From: G963674835 sp963674835
GTDB lineage: Bacteria > Planctomycetota > Planctomycetia > Pirellulales > Thermoguttaceae
DNA length: 64,000 nt
Assembly (NCBI GenBank): GCA_963674835.2
Contig: CAXXKC010000002.1
Coordinates: forward strand, 930,001-994,000
Reading direction: 5' to 3'
The notes beneath the pieces are model-generated. The model saw only the letters and a list, made by a program, of their open reading frames with translations. It was not told the DNA's origin and did not search any database. The position numbers were made by a program, and so were the translations under genes. This document shows positions 26,155-35,947 of this stretch, piece by piece; within the stretch, counting starts at the first letter, position 1; every line of letters starts with the position of its first letter.

Positions 26155-26961
26155 ATGGCTATTTACGTTGCCGACAATGTAGCGATCGACCCGCGGGCTG
26201 AAATCGAGGATGAGGTCGAAATCGGCCCGTTCTGCGTTATCGGCCCCCACGTACGCATCGGTCGTGGAACACGCCTCGAAAACAGCGTTACGCTGATGGG
26301 GCACACCATCATCGGCCAGTACAACCATATCTACCCCGGCGTCGTCATCGGTGGCGACCCTCAAGATGTCAGCTATCGCGGCAGCGAGACGAAAGTCGTC
26401 GTCGGCGATCACAACATCATCCGCGAATGCGTCACCATCAACCGTGCCAGCGAAAAGGAAGAAGGGATCACCTCCGTCGGCGATCACAATTTCCTCATGG
26501 CCTGCTGCCATGTCGCCCACGATTGCCGCCTAGGCAGTCACATTATCATTGCCAACGCCACGCTGCTGGGCGGCCACGTCCATATCCACGACCACGCTTC
26601 CCTCTCCGGCGGCGTCGCCGTGCATCACTATGCTACCATCGGCAGCTACAGCTTCACCGCCGGCCTCGCCTGTGTCCGTCACGATGTGCCCCCCTACATG
26701 CTCGTCGAGGGCATGCCCGCCCGGCCGCGGTGCATCAACATCGTCGCTCTGAAACGAAACAATTTCCTTCCCGAAATCATCAACTGCCTCGCCGAAGCTC
26801 ACCGACTCCTCTACCGCGCCAAGGTCGGGCAGGACGCCGCTCGCGATATCCTCCGCGCCAACGGCCGATTGGTCCCCGAAGTCGAGTACCTTCTCGATTT
26901 CATCGGCCACCAGGGCGAAGGACGCCACGGCCGAGGCCGGGAGCAAAGGAGGGCCGCGTGA
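26155..26961 (+). CDS. lpxA: Acyl-[ACP]-UDP-N-acetylglucosamine O-acyltransferase LpxA
   Basis: Catalyses the first step of lipid A synthesis. The 268 residues begin with hexapeptide repeats of a left-handed beta-helix (IDPRAEIEDEVEIGPFCVIG, VRIGRGTRLENSVTL) and include GDPQDVSYRGSET, NIIRECVTINRASE and HVAHDCRLGSHIII with the catalytic His. The C-terminal helical domain starts near NIVALKRNNF. GAGGAG lies eight bases before the ATG. The TGA stop overlaps the GTG start of the next gene by four bases. Confidence 0.96.
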   Translation: MAIYVADNVAIDPRAEIEDEVEIGPFCVIGPHVRIGRGTRLENSVTLMGHTIIGQYNHIYPGVVIGGDPQDVSYRGSETKVVVGDHNIIRECVTINRASEKEEGITSVGDHNFLMACCHVAHDCRLGSHIIIANATLLGGHVHIHDHASLSGGVAVHHYATIGSYSFTAGLACVRHDVPPYMLVEGMPARPRCINIVALKRNNFLPEIINCLAEAHRLLYRAKVGQDAARDILRANGRLVPEVEYLLDFIGHQGEGRHGRGREQRRAA

Positions 26962-28076
26962 CGAAGCTGCGGGCAGCCGTTGTCGGAGCGGGTCGACTCG
27001 GAGGTTTCCACGCCCAGAAGCTGGCTGCCTTGGACCAGGTCGAGCTCGTCGCCGTGGCCGATCCGGTACCGGCCCAACGTCAACGCGTGGCCGACCAGTG
27101 TCACACAACCGCGGTGGCCGATCCAAGCGAATTGTTCGACCGCGTCGACGCCGTCGTCATTGCGGCTCCCACCCGACTGCATCACTCTCTCGGCACCGAG
27201 TTTCTCAGCCGCGGTATCCACGTGCTCATGGAGAAGCCGCTGGCCGCCTCACTGGCCGAGGCCGACGCGCTCGTGAAAACCGCCCGCCAGCACAACGCCG
27301 TGCTCCAGGTGGGCCACGTCGAGCGGTTCAATCCGGCCCTCGACGCCGCGCTACAACACGTCCAGTCGCCCAAATACATCGAAGCCGTGCGAGCCAGCGG
27401 ATTCACCTTCCGTTCCACCGACATCGGCGTCGTCCTCGACCTCATGATCCACGACCTCGATCTGGTGCTCTCCATGGTCCGCAGCGAGGTGCAGCAGGTT
27501 CAGGCGTTGGGCATCTCCGTGCTGGGCGGTCATGAAGACATTGCCCAGGCACGCTTGCAGTTTGAATGCGGCTGCGTCGCCACCCTCAGCGCCTCCCGCG
27601 TCAGCTACGAAGCCGCCCGGCGAATGCAGGTTTGGTCGGCCCGCTCCTACGTCGGCATCGACTACGCCAGCCGCCGCACGTCCGTGATCCGCCCAAGCGA
27701 AACCTTGCTGCAACGACAGTTCAACGTCGACGCCCTCTCGCCCCAGCAGCTGGAATACTACAAAGAGCATCTCCTCGAAGAGCACCTGCCACGGCAGGAG
27801 TTCGAAGCCCCGGCCGTTGACGCATTGGCCTTGGAAGTGCAGGACTTCGTGGAAAGCATCCTTGCGTCGCGCACGCCCCGCGTCAGCGGCGATCAGGGAC
27901 GCAAGGCGGTCGAAATCGCCGAGTGGATCCTCGACCGCATCCACACGCACGCGTGGGACGACTCGGCCGATGGCTTGGTCGGCCCCATGGCCGCACCTCG
28001 CCCCAGCATCATCCCCGCGCCCCATTGGCGTCAGACTCCTTCCCCCTCAACGCTCGCCCGCAGAGAAGCCGGCTAA
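26958..28076 (+). CDS. Gfo/Idh/MocA family oxidoreductase coupled to lpxA
   Basis: 372 residues. The N-terminal Rossmann domain has AAVVGAGRLGGFHAQKL; EKPLAASLAEAD is the conserved nicotinamide-side motif; the alpha/beta domain follows with GHVERFNPA and VVLDLMIHDLDLVLSMV. GTG at 26958 overlaps the lpxA stop (GTGA) and AAGGAGG lies five bases upstream, so translation is coupled. Such an NAD-dependent enzyme beside lpxA recalls GnnA, which oxidises UDP-GlcNAc at C3 before amination to a 2,3-diamino sugar for lipid A, but no GnnB aminotransferase is visible. The exact substrate is open. Confidence 0.9.
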   Translation: MTKLRAAVVGAGRLGGFHAQKLAALDQVELVAVADPVPAQRQRVADQCHTTAVADPSELFDRVDAVVIAAPTRLHHSLGTEFLSRGIHVLMEKPLAASLAEADALVKTARQHNAVLQVGHVERFNPALDAALQHVQSPKYIEAVRASGFTFRSTDIGVVLDLMIHDLDLVLSMVRSEVQQVQALGISVLGGHEDIAQARLQFECGCVATLSASRVSYEAARRMQVWSARSYVGIDYASRRTSVIRPSETLLQRQFNVDALSPQQLEYYKEHLLEEHLPRQEFEAPAVDALALEVQDFVESILASRTPRVSGDQGRKAVEIAEWILDRIHTHAWDDSADGLVGPMAAPRPSIIPAPHWRQTPSPSTLARREAG

Positions 28077-28099
28077 CGCCCGGGCAGGCTCCCCTCCGC

Positions 28100-30799
28100 T
28101 CAGTCATCCGCCACGTGGTACCCACCCAGCGCCTCTAAGTGCCGCGTTAACCCCTTGACGATGCGCTGTTCCGCATTCTCTCCCTCGCCTTCCGAGCGAA
28201 GCTGCTCCGGATCCACGGGATCGCCGAACGTCACTTCCATCGTGCGTCGCTGAAATGTGCGTACCTGCGACGGCAGCACTCCGTCGCTGTCTTGGACCCA
28301 AACCGGCACCACCGGCACCGGCTGTGCCAACAGCAGCAGCCCCACACCAAGCTGAAGCCGGTGCAACCGCCCGTCCGGTGACCGGCTCCCCTCCGGAAAC
28401 CAGACCAGGTTGTTCCCTCGCTGCAAAATGGCCACGCCGAAAGCCAGGCTGGTCACCGTCCCACCCACACCTGCCACCGGTACGACGCGAACCGCTCGGC
28501 TGATCATCCGCATGAACGCGTTATCGAACATGATGCCCGTGAAACCGGCCCAATAGGTGCGAGCCAACACATCCCGCGGCATCGCCGCGCTGATCGCCGA
28601 AGGATCCAGCAGGCAACGATGATTGGGCGCAAACAGGACCGGCCCTTGCCGTGGAATTCGCTCGACGCCTTCCACCCGGATCCGGTGGTAATGTCGCATC
28701 ATGGCGTGCCGGTTCACCATCATCAACAACCCGCCGAACGCCCGCGTCGGTGCACTGCACGGTTCCACCCAATGTCTCTCTCCGACAGAAAGCAGTTCCT
28801 CCGGCTTTGCCAGCAACTCCACCATATCTTCCGGCGGCGCCGCGTCCTGGTCCGCCTCGGCTGACTGTTGCAGCAGGTCCGCCACTGTCTCCACCTTCGC
28901 AATCGCCTCCGGCTCCAAGTCCGCGCCCGTCTTCTGCCGGATTTCCAGCGTCAGGTTCAGCCACTCCATCGAGTCGATGCCCAGATCCAGTTGTACGTTG
29001 CTCTCCGGCGAAAGCCGCACGTCGGCAAATCGTACACACAGCAGATCCCACACCTTCCGCACCACGGGATCTTCCAGTAGCTGACGGTGCTCGGCCGCCA
29101 TTCGGTCGATGGGCACCGGCCCAGTTTCCTTGACCTCTCTGCCGCCCTGGCGAATCACTTCCTCGTAGCGATCCTTCAACAGGTAACGACGGAGCTTACC
29201 CAATCGTGTGCGAGGCAGCGGATCGTGCACGATGACATAGTCGGCAATCCGATGATGTGTCGGCAAGCCGCGGTTCTGCTGGTGAACCTCCTCGCGGATC
29301 GCCTCGACAAGGCTCCTGTGGCTTTCCTCAGAATGCACGGCATCGTGCTCAGGCACTACCAGCGCAACCAACCGGTCGCTGTATTCCAGCACGCCCGCTT
29401 CGCGAATGTGCTCACCGCGTTCCAGTGCCTCCTCCACATTCTCCGGTCGTACGTTCTCGCCGCCCGGCAGAACGATCAGCGACGAAGCCCGGCCAACCAG
29501 GTACAGGAAACCGTCCTTGTCAAGATACCCCAGGTCGCCTGTGCGGAAGTACCCGTCTTCGGTAAACACCTCCCGCGTTTTCTCGGGCAGGTTGTGATAG
29601 CCCGCGAAGACGTTCGGTCCTTTGGCCTGCACCTCGCCGTGAGTCGCTTCCTCCTCCGGCTCGGCAATTCGCAGATCGACGCCCTTCAAGGGCCGACCTG
29701 TGGACTCCGGACGGCGATCGTCGGTCACGGTCAACGCCAACAACGGCGACGTCTCCGTCAGCCCGTAGCCGGTTGCCACCGCCCAACCGAGCCCCTCCAG
29801 CCGCCACGCCAACGCCCCGTCGATCGCCGATCCGCCGGAAGCCACAAGCCGCAATTGCGGCGCGAATCGCTTGTGCAGGGGCCGGAAGAGGATCCGCCCC
29901 AACCGCCACCCCATCGATCGCCGCGCGGCAACCGATAGCCGCAATGCCGCGCCGAACACCGCCGACGCCACGCGGCCACCCTGGCCGATGCGCGCGTGAA
30001 TCGCCGCATCCAGAGCGTGCAGCAGTCGCGGCACGCCAACCAGCGCCGTGGCCTTCCCCTCCTGCATCGCCCGCAGTATCTGCGGACCGGTCAGCGAAAA
30101 CGGCAGAACGATCGCCGAGCCGCTATTCAATGGGATGAAGATCCCGATGCTGAACGGATACACATGATGCAACGGCAACGGCAGCAATACGCGATCGCGC
30201 GCGTCGACCAGCTTCACATCAATCAGCGACTTCAGATTCGACGCCACGTTGCGATGCGTCAGCGGCACACCCTTCGGTGGCCCCGACGTCCCCGATGTAT
30301 AGAACAACACCGCGCGATCCTCGGCACTCGCCTTCGGCAGCTCGCGCGGCCGCTCGGCCAGATAACGCCGCCAGTCGCGCGGGTCCGTGGGCTCCCCATC
30401 CAGAAGCACCCTGATCCGATCGTGCGACGCCTCAATGTCGTCCAACCGTCGAAGCAGCCCGGTCGTCGTGAAGATCCACTTCGCCTGGCTGTCCTCCAGC
30501 ACTACGGCCAGGTCTCGATCGGTCATCTGGGTGTCGATAGGCACCGGCACGGCGCCGGCCAGAATAAGGCCGAAACACGTGGCAATCCACTCGGGCCGGC
30601 TGGACGCAAACAAGATCGCGTGCATCCCGGGCTTCAGCCCCGCCTCAAGAAAACCGGTCGCCAAGCGCTCGGCTCGATCGCTCAAGCCGGCGCCCGACCA
30701 GGTTTCCACCCGATGTCTGCGCATGGCGATGATCGCGGGCCGATCACCGCGCTGCGCCAACCCCCGAACGATGTCTTGGAGCGTTTCCACAGTTCTCAT
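28100..30799 (-). CDS. Trifunctional fatty acyl ligase - ACP - glycerophosphate acyltransferase fusion
   Basis: 899 residues in three parts. An AMP-dependent acyl ligase (about 1-560) has FYTSGTSGPPKGVPLTHRN and YGLTETSPL. An acyl-carrier domain (about 580-655) has LDLGIDSMEWLNL, whose Ser takes phosphopantetheine. A PlsC-type acyltransferase (about 690-890) has APNHRCLLDPSAIS (HX4D) and FPEGSRSPDG. The logical reaction chain is activation of a free fatty acid, loading on its own carrier, and transfer to a lysophospholipid or glycerophosphate, like E. coli Aas but with reversed domain order and a built-in carrier. It converges on the lpxC-lpxA-Gfo/Idh block. Confidence 0.92.
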   Translation of the reverse strand: MRTVETLQDIVRGLAQRGDRPAIIAMRRHRVETWSGAGLSDRAERLATGFLEAGLKPGMHAILFASSRPEWIATCFGLILAGAVPVPIDTQMTDRDLAVVLEDSQAKWIFTTTGLLRRLDDIEASHDRIRVLLDGEPTDPRDWRRYLAERPRELPKASAEDRAVLFYTSGTSGPPKGVPLTHRNVASNLKSLIDVKLVDARDRVLLPLPLHHVYPFSIGIFIPLNSGSAIVLPFSLTGPQILRAMQEGKATALVGVPRLLHALDAAIHARIGQGGRVASAVFGAALRLSVAARRSMGWRLGRILFRPLHKRFAPQLRLVASGGSAIDGALAWRLEGLGWAVATGYGLTETSPLLALTVTDDRRPESTGRPLKGVDLRIAEPEEEATHGEVQAKGPNVFAGYHNLPEKTREVFTEDGYFRTGDLGYLDKDGFLYLVGRASSLIVLPGGENVRPENVEEALERGEHIREAGVLEYSDRLVALVVPEHDAVHSEESHRSLVEAIREEVHQQNRGLPTHHRIADYVIVHDPLPRTRLGKLRRYLLKDRYEEVIRQGGREVKETGPVPIDRMAAEHRQLLEDPVVRKVWDLLCVRFADVRLSPESNVQLDLGIDSMEWLNLTLEIRQKTGADLEPEAIAKVETVADLLQQSAEADQDAAPPEDMVELLAKPEELLSVGERHWVEPCSAPTRAFGGLLMMVNRHAMMRHYHRIRVEGVERIPRQGPVLFAPNHRCLLDPSAISAAMPRDVLARTYWAGFTGIMFDNAFMRMISRAVRVVPVAGVGGTVTSLAFGVAILQRGNNLVWFPEGSRSPDGRLHRLQLGVGLLLLAQPVPVVPVWVQDSDGVLPSQVRTFQRRTMEVTFGDPVDPEQLRSEGEGENAEQRIVKGLTRHLEALGGYHVADD

Positions 30800-31985
30800 A
30801 CCACACTAGGCTCTTCGTTCGTCCGCCGATCGCCACTAGGTCGAGCCGGCCATCGCTGTTCAGATCCGTTGCGACGGCACCTTCCGCCGCCACCGTCCGG
30901 TCCAAAACCGTCTTCGCCACTCCGCCTTTGCCATCCTGCTGATACAGCGCCAATCCACCGCCTCCCCCACGCCAACCGGCAATGATCTCGTCACTCCCGT
31001 CGCCGTCGAAGTCGGCCACAACCAGCACATGTCCCTCGCGAAGTGTATCGTCGACCACCACACGTTCCCACCGGCCCGTTTCGGTCGGCCGATAGACCAC
31101 CACCTGATGCCCATGCCAAGGCTCGATCGCTGCCAAAAACGACACCGATCCCCACTCCTTCATCCCAGGCGCCGTGCCCGACCGCGTCGCGCCAGACCTT
31201 CCCGGGACAATCTCGCTGGTGCCGCGCGCAGCGCCCGCTTCAGGCCCAACGGGCGGAGCCCCCGCGGCGATGAACGTCTTATGCCATCTCGCCTCCGTAC
31301 CGCACCCTTCGCAGTCAAAACGCCAAATACCCTCGAAACTCGCCGTGAGAATCTCGTCGCGGCCGTCCTCGTCCACATCGCCCACATAGATGCCGTGCAG
31401 TACCGTGAGCGCCTCGTCGATCTTCCACGGCTTCCACGCTTGCTCTGCCGGATCGGCCGGAACGCGAAACGCCCAAAGGTGCGCCGGCTTCGGCTCGCGG
31501 GGTCCATTCGACCCTGGCCCAAACAACGACGCGTGTATCAGCTCCGCCCGCCCGTCCCCGTCCACATCACCCCAACGCAGCCGATGGACCACCGGATCTG
31601 TCGCGATCCGATGCGCCGGCCACAGTTGCCCTGCCTCGGCGGGCCGCCGCAGCCACGCGACCTCGCCCCCGCGATTCGACTCCGAGAAGTAAAAACCGCT
31701 GGCCAGCGCAATCTCCGGCCGGCCGTCGCCGTCGAAATCGCGCGGCGCCAAGTCAATGTTCTTCGGCGTCCGAGCGATGGGACTCTGTCGCCAGGAAGGG
31801 TTCTCGTACCAATCCACCCGGTTGGCCTCCGTCGACAGCGCCAACACATCCGGCCGACCGTCACCGTTGATGTCGGCGACCGCCACCTGGTAACCACCCG
31901 GATAGGCCACATCGATCTCATGACGCTCAAACTCGATCTGCCCGAAGGCAGCCAGAACCAACGGATAGACGATCAATGAAGTCAT
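30744..31985 (-). CDS. Secreted FG-GAP/VCBS repeat beta-propeller protein
   Basis: 413 residues from Met at 31985, which starts a short signal peptide (MTSLIVYPLVLAAFG). It carries at least five Ca-binding FG-GAP repeats: DINGDGRPDVLAL, DFDGDGRPEIALA, DVDGDGRAELIHA, DVDEDGRDEILTA, DFDGDGSDEIIAG and DLNSDGRLDLVAI. This is the integrin-like propeller common in planctomycete exported proteins; binding or a structural role is likely. Its 3' end overlaps the start of the acyl-ligase fusion by 56 bp on the same strand, so the two may be coupled. Confidence 0.85.
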   Translation of the reverse strand: MTSLIVYPLVLAAFGQIEFERHEIDVAYPGGYQVAVADINGDGRPDVLALSTEANRVDWYENPSWRQSPIARTPKNIDLAPRDFDGDGRPEIALASGFYFSESNRGGEVAWLRRPAEAGQLWPAHRIATDPVVHRLRWGDVDGDGRAELIHASLFGPGSNGPREPKPAHLWAFRVPADPAEQAWKPWKIDEALTVLHGIYVGDVDEDGRDEILTASFEGIWRFDCEGCGTEARWHKTFIAAGAPPVGPEAGAARGTSEIVPGRSGATRSGTAPGMKEWGSVSFLAAIEPWHGHQVVVYRPTETGRWERVVVDDTLREGHVLVVADFDGDGSDEIIAGWRGGGGGLALYQQDGKGGVAKTVLDRTVAAEGAVATDLNSDGRLDLVAIGGRTKSLVWYENCGNAPRHRSGVGAAR

Positions 31986-32138
31986 GGCATCACCGCCTGC
32001 GAACAAGGAAAGACCTGCAACCGACGGTAGCATACCGCCAGCCGATTCCGCCGACAAGAACCGCTCCGGCGTACTGTCCGTCCGAGCTGCCCCTCGCCCG
32101 GCATGCCTCCCATAAGAATCGCCGCTGGCCGACCCTCG

Positions 32139-33095
32139 TCAGCGGCGGATCCGGACGGAGAAGTCCGGACTGTCGGCATACTTCGACGCCAGATCATTCA
32201 CCCGGGCGCGTCGCTTCGTCTCCTCGAACGGCAGCTTCGTATCCAGCAGCCCCAGGTCATACGCCAGCTCCGGCGAAAGCCCCGGCAACAGCACGCGATA
32301 GTCGTACGGCACCAGGTTCGGGGCCAGGTGGTTCACGTGACTAACAATATTTGTCGTGCAGTTGTTCGTAAACGTGTTATAGAACTCCGGCTCGTACCTG
32401 AGCTTGTTCACTCGTTCGAATACGTCGACGAACAATGCCCGCATCTGCTCCTTCGTCGCTTTGGCCGGATAGACGTACACGTCGTCCTTCCGATAGTTCG
32501 TCCGCAGACCGATCAGGTCGTGCTCGTCGCCCACCACGTACATGATCTCGTATTGCCGCAGGACGCCGTTGAGAAACTCATAGTGCTCGCCCTTCTCCTT
32601 GCGGATCTCCACCGAGACGGCCACATAGTCGTCCCCTTCGAAACCGAAGCTCAGCATGGTGTGTGCCATGCTGGGCATTCCCTTGAACGGCACCGTGATA
32701 AAGTCGACCGAACTCAGCTTGCTCAGGTCGAACGTCTTATCATAATGGGCGACCACATAGTTGTCTTCGGTCAGATACGTGCAGTTGCGGATGTTGTGCA
32801 CGTGTATCTGGTCGCCGTCAAACTCGGCGTGGGCCAGCACCGCTTGATCCGGTGACCAGTCGCGGTAGTTCGACGGCTGTTCGATCTTCGCCACCTTCTC
32901 GCGGACCTGCTCCAACGGCAAGACCGCCTCTTCCGGTGAGCAGGTACGCAGATCGACCACCGCGCAGCCCGACGCCCCCAGCAATGCGAGCATCGCCACA
33001 CCTGCAAAGCCCCCACTGAGCCGTTGCGCCGACTGCGCAGAACGCGAGGCCCACGCCGCGGGTCGTGCAATCAGGCGTCTGAAGATGTGCGCCAT
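32139..33095 (-). CDS. DUF4105 envelope protein
   Basis: 318 residues. The N-terminus has a hydrophobic export signal ending GGFAGVAMLALLGASGC; the Cys could be lipidated, but the -3 residue is Ala, so the lipobox is weak. The rest fits DUF4105: NYRDWSPDQAVLAHAEFDGD, ISVEIRKEKGEHYEFLNGVLRQYE-like strands and FYNTFTNNCTTNIVSHVN, the conserved Cys/Asn motif that resembles a papain-like (NlpC-related) active-site region. No activity is established. Same strand as the FG-GAP gene, 153 bp apart. Confidence 0.85.
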   Translation of the reverse strand: MAHIFRRLIARPAAWASRSAQSAQRLSGGFAGVAMLALLGASGCAVVDLRTCSPEEAVLPLEQVREKVAKIEQPSNYRDWSPDQAVLAHAEFDGDQIHVHNIRNCTYLTEDNYVVAHYDKTFDLSKLSSVDFITVPFKGMPSMAHTMLSFGFEGDDYVAVSVEIRKEKGEHYEFLNGVLRQYEIMYVVGDEHDLIGLRTNYRKDDVYVYPAKATKEQMRALFVDVFERVNKLRYEPEFYNTFTNNCTTNIVSHVNHLAPNLVPYDYRVLLPGLSPELAYDLGLLDTKLPFEETKRRARVNDLASKYADSPDFSVRIRR

Positions 33096-33576
33096 CGGAA
33101 CTTACGCCAGTTGATGGATGTCGCCCTGCTCTGGCACGGTCTCCGGCAGTGCCGCAACAGTGGGCAATTTGGTTCGGGTACGGAGCGCCGATATCCGGCC
33201 GCCATTTGCCATCGCTCGAACGGAACCACTCGCCCTCAGTCCTGACCTGCCGCCCCTGAAAATGGGACACTTGGACAAACTGCGTCAGGGCGCACTCGAC
33301 GAGGTTCGCCGATAAGATGGCCGATCGCGGCGTGGGGACTACATAGCGAAAACACCCATTCGCAGCAAGACCGTTCCCCTCCTTCATCCAACATCCCCCC
33401 CCAACGGCCCCAATGCCCGCCAGAAACCACTCCGGCTCCAGTCCGCAGGCCAAGAAAAGAAATCGCCTCCGAGCGCAGATCGGCCCCAAAGGGTCAATCC
33501 GCGACGGAGGCGTCGCGCCTGTTCTCTGTCTCGCTGATCGCGTGGGCGGCGATTCGAAATCGACCGTACCCACGCT
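33096..33576. other. Intergenic region (481 bp), nothing recognised
   Basis: Between the DUF4105 gene and the stop of the TadG/vWA gene, both on the minus strand. Overlapping short frames occur on both strands without domains or ribosome binding sites. I see no strong hairpin or copy of the repeat families. A promoter for the DUF4105 gene is expected near 33100-33250. Confidence 0.5.
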
Positions 33577-35340
33577 CTATTTCACCAGTTGCAGCGGCCT
33601 CGCGTTGGCGATCTTCTGGAACACCTCGATCAGCGCCGGCCCGTAATCGGTGATCGTTGCGCCGCCGGGTACCACGAACCGAAAACCGTTCGTCGTCTCG
33701 GCGATCGTCTGCAATAGCGAGCTGTCGGCTTGCTGGCCCAGGCAGATCGTCAAGATCGGGTAGTGCTTGGCCGCCGCCGCCTGCGCCTGCTGAATGGCAA
33801 ACGATCGAGCATAGGACTCATTGTACGGACGGTTGGCATTGCCGTCGGTCATCAGCACGATCATCTTGAACGCTCCCGGACGCCCGTTGTCGTTCAACTC
33901 CTGAATCGCGTACTGAATGCCCGCCCCAATATTGGTGAAGGCATCGTAGTGGGCGGCCTGACGGTGCTGAATCGTGTCGGCGACCGACGAGAAATCGGTC
34001 GTCAAATGCTCCTCGATCTTCGCCGTTTGCGCCTCCGAGTTGTAAAGCACGAACGCGACCCGGTCGTCGGTCTGCACCTGCTGGATGAAGTCGAAGAACA
34101 TCCCCGACGCGTCCTTCACCGTCGCAACCGGCTGTGCGTGTACTTTCCACAAGTCGGGAAGCTCATCGTGCGGCCGTTGCACTTCCAGCCACCAGTTGAT
34201 CAGTGTCATGCAGCCGTACTTTTTCTGGTAACCGGCGTTGTTGACGTAGTAGCTCGACTTCACATAGTCGATCCAACTGTTCCAGCTCCCGTACGGGTAC
34301 GGATACGAAGCGTCCGTCAGGTGGAAGAAATCCTTGATGGTCGAATAATCGTCCGACAGCGATATGCTGGACTTATTGTTATACACCGTCACTGTGTCGA
34401 TTTGACTCGTTCCGGCAAACGTCCCCGAAGTGCCGCTCGTATTGTAAGTCTTCGTCCAACCGTTGCTGTACGTCAACACGATCTTCGTGAAGCTCACCGA
34501 ACCCGTGCACTCTACCTGCACGTCGTCGGACCGGAAGGTCACCGTCACATCTCCCGATTTCTTCTTCCGGCCGGAGCCATACGACCAGGCCTTCGTGCCG
34601 CTGACGTACTGCGGTGCGAACGTCATCGTGCTGCCGTACGTCGGCGAACCCAGATCCTCATAGCATTGTTGCAAACTGGCCTCCACGGCCGCCCGCGCCG
34701 ACGAACCAAAATCGCTGATGCGCTTCAACTGGCTGTCGTACGCCATCGATCCCGAAAAATCCAGCACCAGTACGATGTCGCGCGGCTGGTAACGGGCAAT
34801 CGCCTGCGCTGTAACCTTGAAACTGTCGACTCCCAGCGCCTTCGCAAAAAACGACGGCACGTCGCTCCGCTGCGTCTGCAACCAGATGGCCGACGGCAGC
34901 GTATCCGCCTCCGTATAGAAGCGGTTGTCCTTGGTCGGGTCGTCACCCGGTGCACGGGTCGGATCCCAGTGCCCCAATTGCATCTTGAAATCGTCCGGAT
35001 GCTGCGCGAGCCATTGCTCCGCCATCGCCTGCCAATTGTCGTCCTGATACAACGCCGACCCTGCGACAGGGTTGCGGGCAAAGAACTCAAACGCCCTCGT
35101 CTGCGCTACGCTCGAACCGTCCACAAGCGCGCCGGCCCCGGCCAACGCGGCGGAGTCGGTCGCCCGCTGCAATTCCGACCTCGCCGAGACCAGGTAACCC
35201 AAATCGACGACCATAGCCAACACGGCCACCATCACCGCCAAGCAAAGTGCTGTCAGCACAATGATGGCTCCCTTGCGTGACCGACCGCGTCCGCGGCTAC
35301 TGAAGAACGCGGTGACACGTAGTTTGCGCACCATAAACAC
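33577..35340 (-). CDS. TadG-like pilus/surface protein with von Willebrand A domain
   Basis: 587 residues. The N-terminus has a basic stretch, then GAIIVLTALCLAVMVAVLAM, the single membrane helix of TadE/TadG minor pilins (Flp pilus family), followed by LGYLVSARSELQRATDSAALAGA, which is typical of TadG. A vWA domain begins near residue 195 with the MIDAS motif DFSGSMAYD; MTDGNAN comes later. A large insertion (about 235-400) rich in Ser/Thr/Tyr splits the domain. It is likely membrane-anchored and exposed, possibly mediating adhesion. No other tad gene is in the window. Confidence 0.88.
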   Translation of the reverse strand: MFMVRKLRVTAFFSSRGRGRSRKGAIIVLTALCLAVMVAVLAMVVDLGYLVSARSELQRATDSAALAGAGALVDGSSVAQTRAFEFFARNPVAGSALYQDDNWQAMAEQWLAQHPDDFKMQLGHWDPTRAPGDDPTKDNRFYTEADTLPSAIWLQTQRSDVPSFFAKALGVDSFKVTAQAIARYQPRDIVLVLDFSGSMAYDSQLKRISDFGSSARAAVEASLQQCYEDLGSPTYGSTMTFAPQYVSGTKAWSYGSGRKKKSGDVTVTFRSDDVQVECTGSVSFTKIVLTYSNGWTKTYNTSGTSGTFAGTSQIDTVTVYNNKSSISLSDDYSTIKDFFHLTDASYPYPYGSWNSWIDYVKSSYYVNNAGYQKKYGCMTLINWWLEVQRPHDELPDLWKVHAQPVATVKDASGMFFDFIQQVQTDDRVAFVLYNSEAQTAKIEEHLTTDFSSVADTIQHRQAAHYDAFTNIGAGIQYAIQELNDNGRPGAFKMIVLMTDGNANRPYNESYARSFAIQQAQAAAAKHYPILTICLGQQADSSLLQTIAETTNGFRFVVPGGATITDYGPALIEVFQKIANARPLQLVK

Positions 35341-35947
35341 CTCCCAAGCGGCTAGAAGCGCCGTTGACTGAAAAGAGAAGTCTTGTTGAAGAGAGAATTC
35401 TGGTAGTCTAGTAGAAACTTAGCTCAGTTTTCTTCCTCCCGACGGCGAATTCCCACAAACTGCATGACGGGCCCTCTCTAAACTCCTCCATAGCCCAAGG
35501 CCTCTCCCCGTCGCGTTGCCCATTTCTCGCCTCGCCGAGCCGCCTTTCGCAGTCTCAACTGGCCGCCGCCCGTTCCCATCGCGCACGGTTAGAACCCTTG
35601 TGCTGGCAACCACCGGCATTCAGGGGGGCAACACGCGACGCATCACTGGCTCACCTCGAACGAACGCTGCCGCCACAATCGATCGATGCACCGCCGATCC
35701 CAAACCTCATCTCCTCGTTCGTCGCAATGCGAGCGCACGGGAACGCCTGCTTCTCTTCCCCCCAAGTGTGCTCCAGTCACCTCGCAACTTGCGTCGCATG
35801 GCGGCGCAGTACTAGACTGTTACGCGTACACACCGACGAACTCGCCGAGCCTTCAGCCCGATATGCCCGCTGAAGCAACGACCCGCCTACTTTTGCTGCA
35901 AATGTTCCACCACCTCGTGTGCGTTTGATCCACAAGGAACTCATACC
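35341..35947. other. Divergent intergenic region (607 bp)
   Basis: Between the TadG/vWA gene (leftward) and the GH106-like gene (rightward). The stretch just upstream of the TadG gene (about 35360-35420) is relatively AT-rich and probably holds its promoter. No supportable gene, known RNA or repeat copy is seen. Confidence 0.5.

Noticed and set aside
25222..26520. Minus-strand frame of 432 codons across lpxC and lpxA
   Set aside because: Shadow of two well-identified genes, rich in Asp/Val/Ala as expected for the complement of such genes.
26427..26957. N-terminal extension of the Gfo/Idh gene through lpxA
   Set aside because: The frame is open, but it overlaps lpxA in another phase and is Arg/Pro-rich; the GTG at 26958 has a strong ribosome binding site and begins the Rossmann fold.
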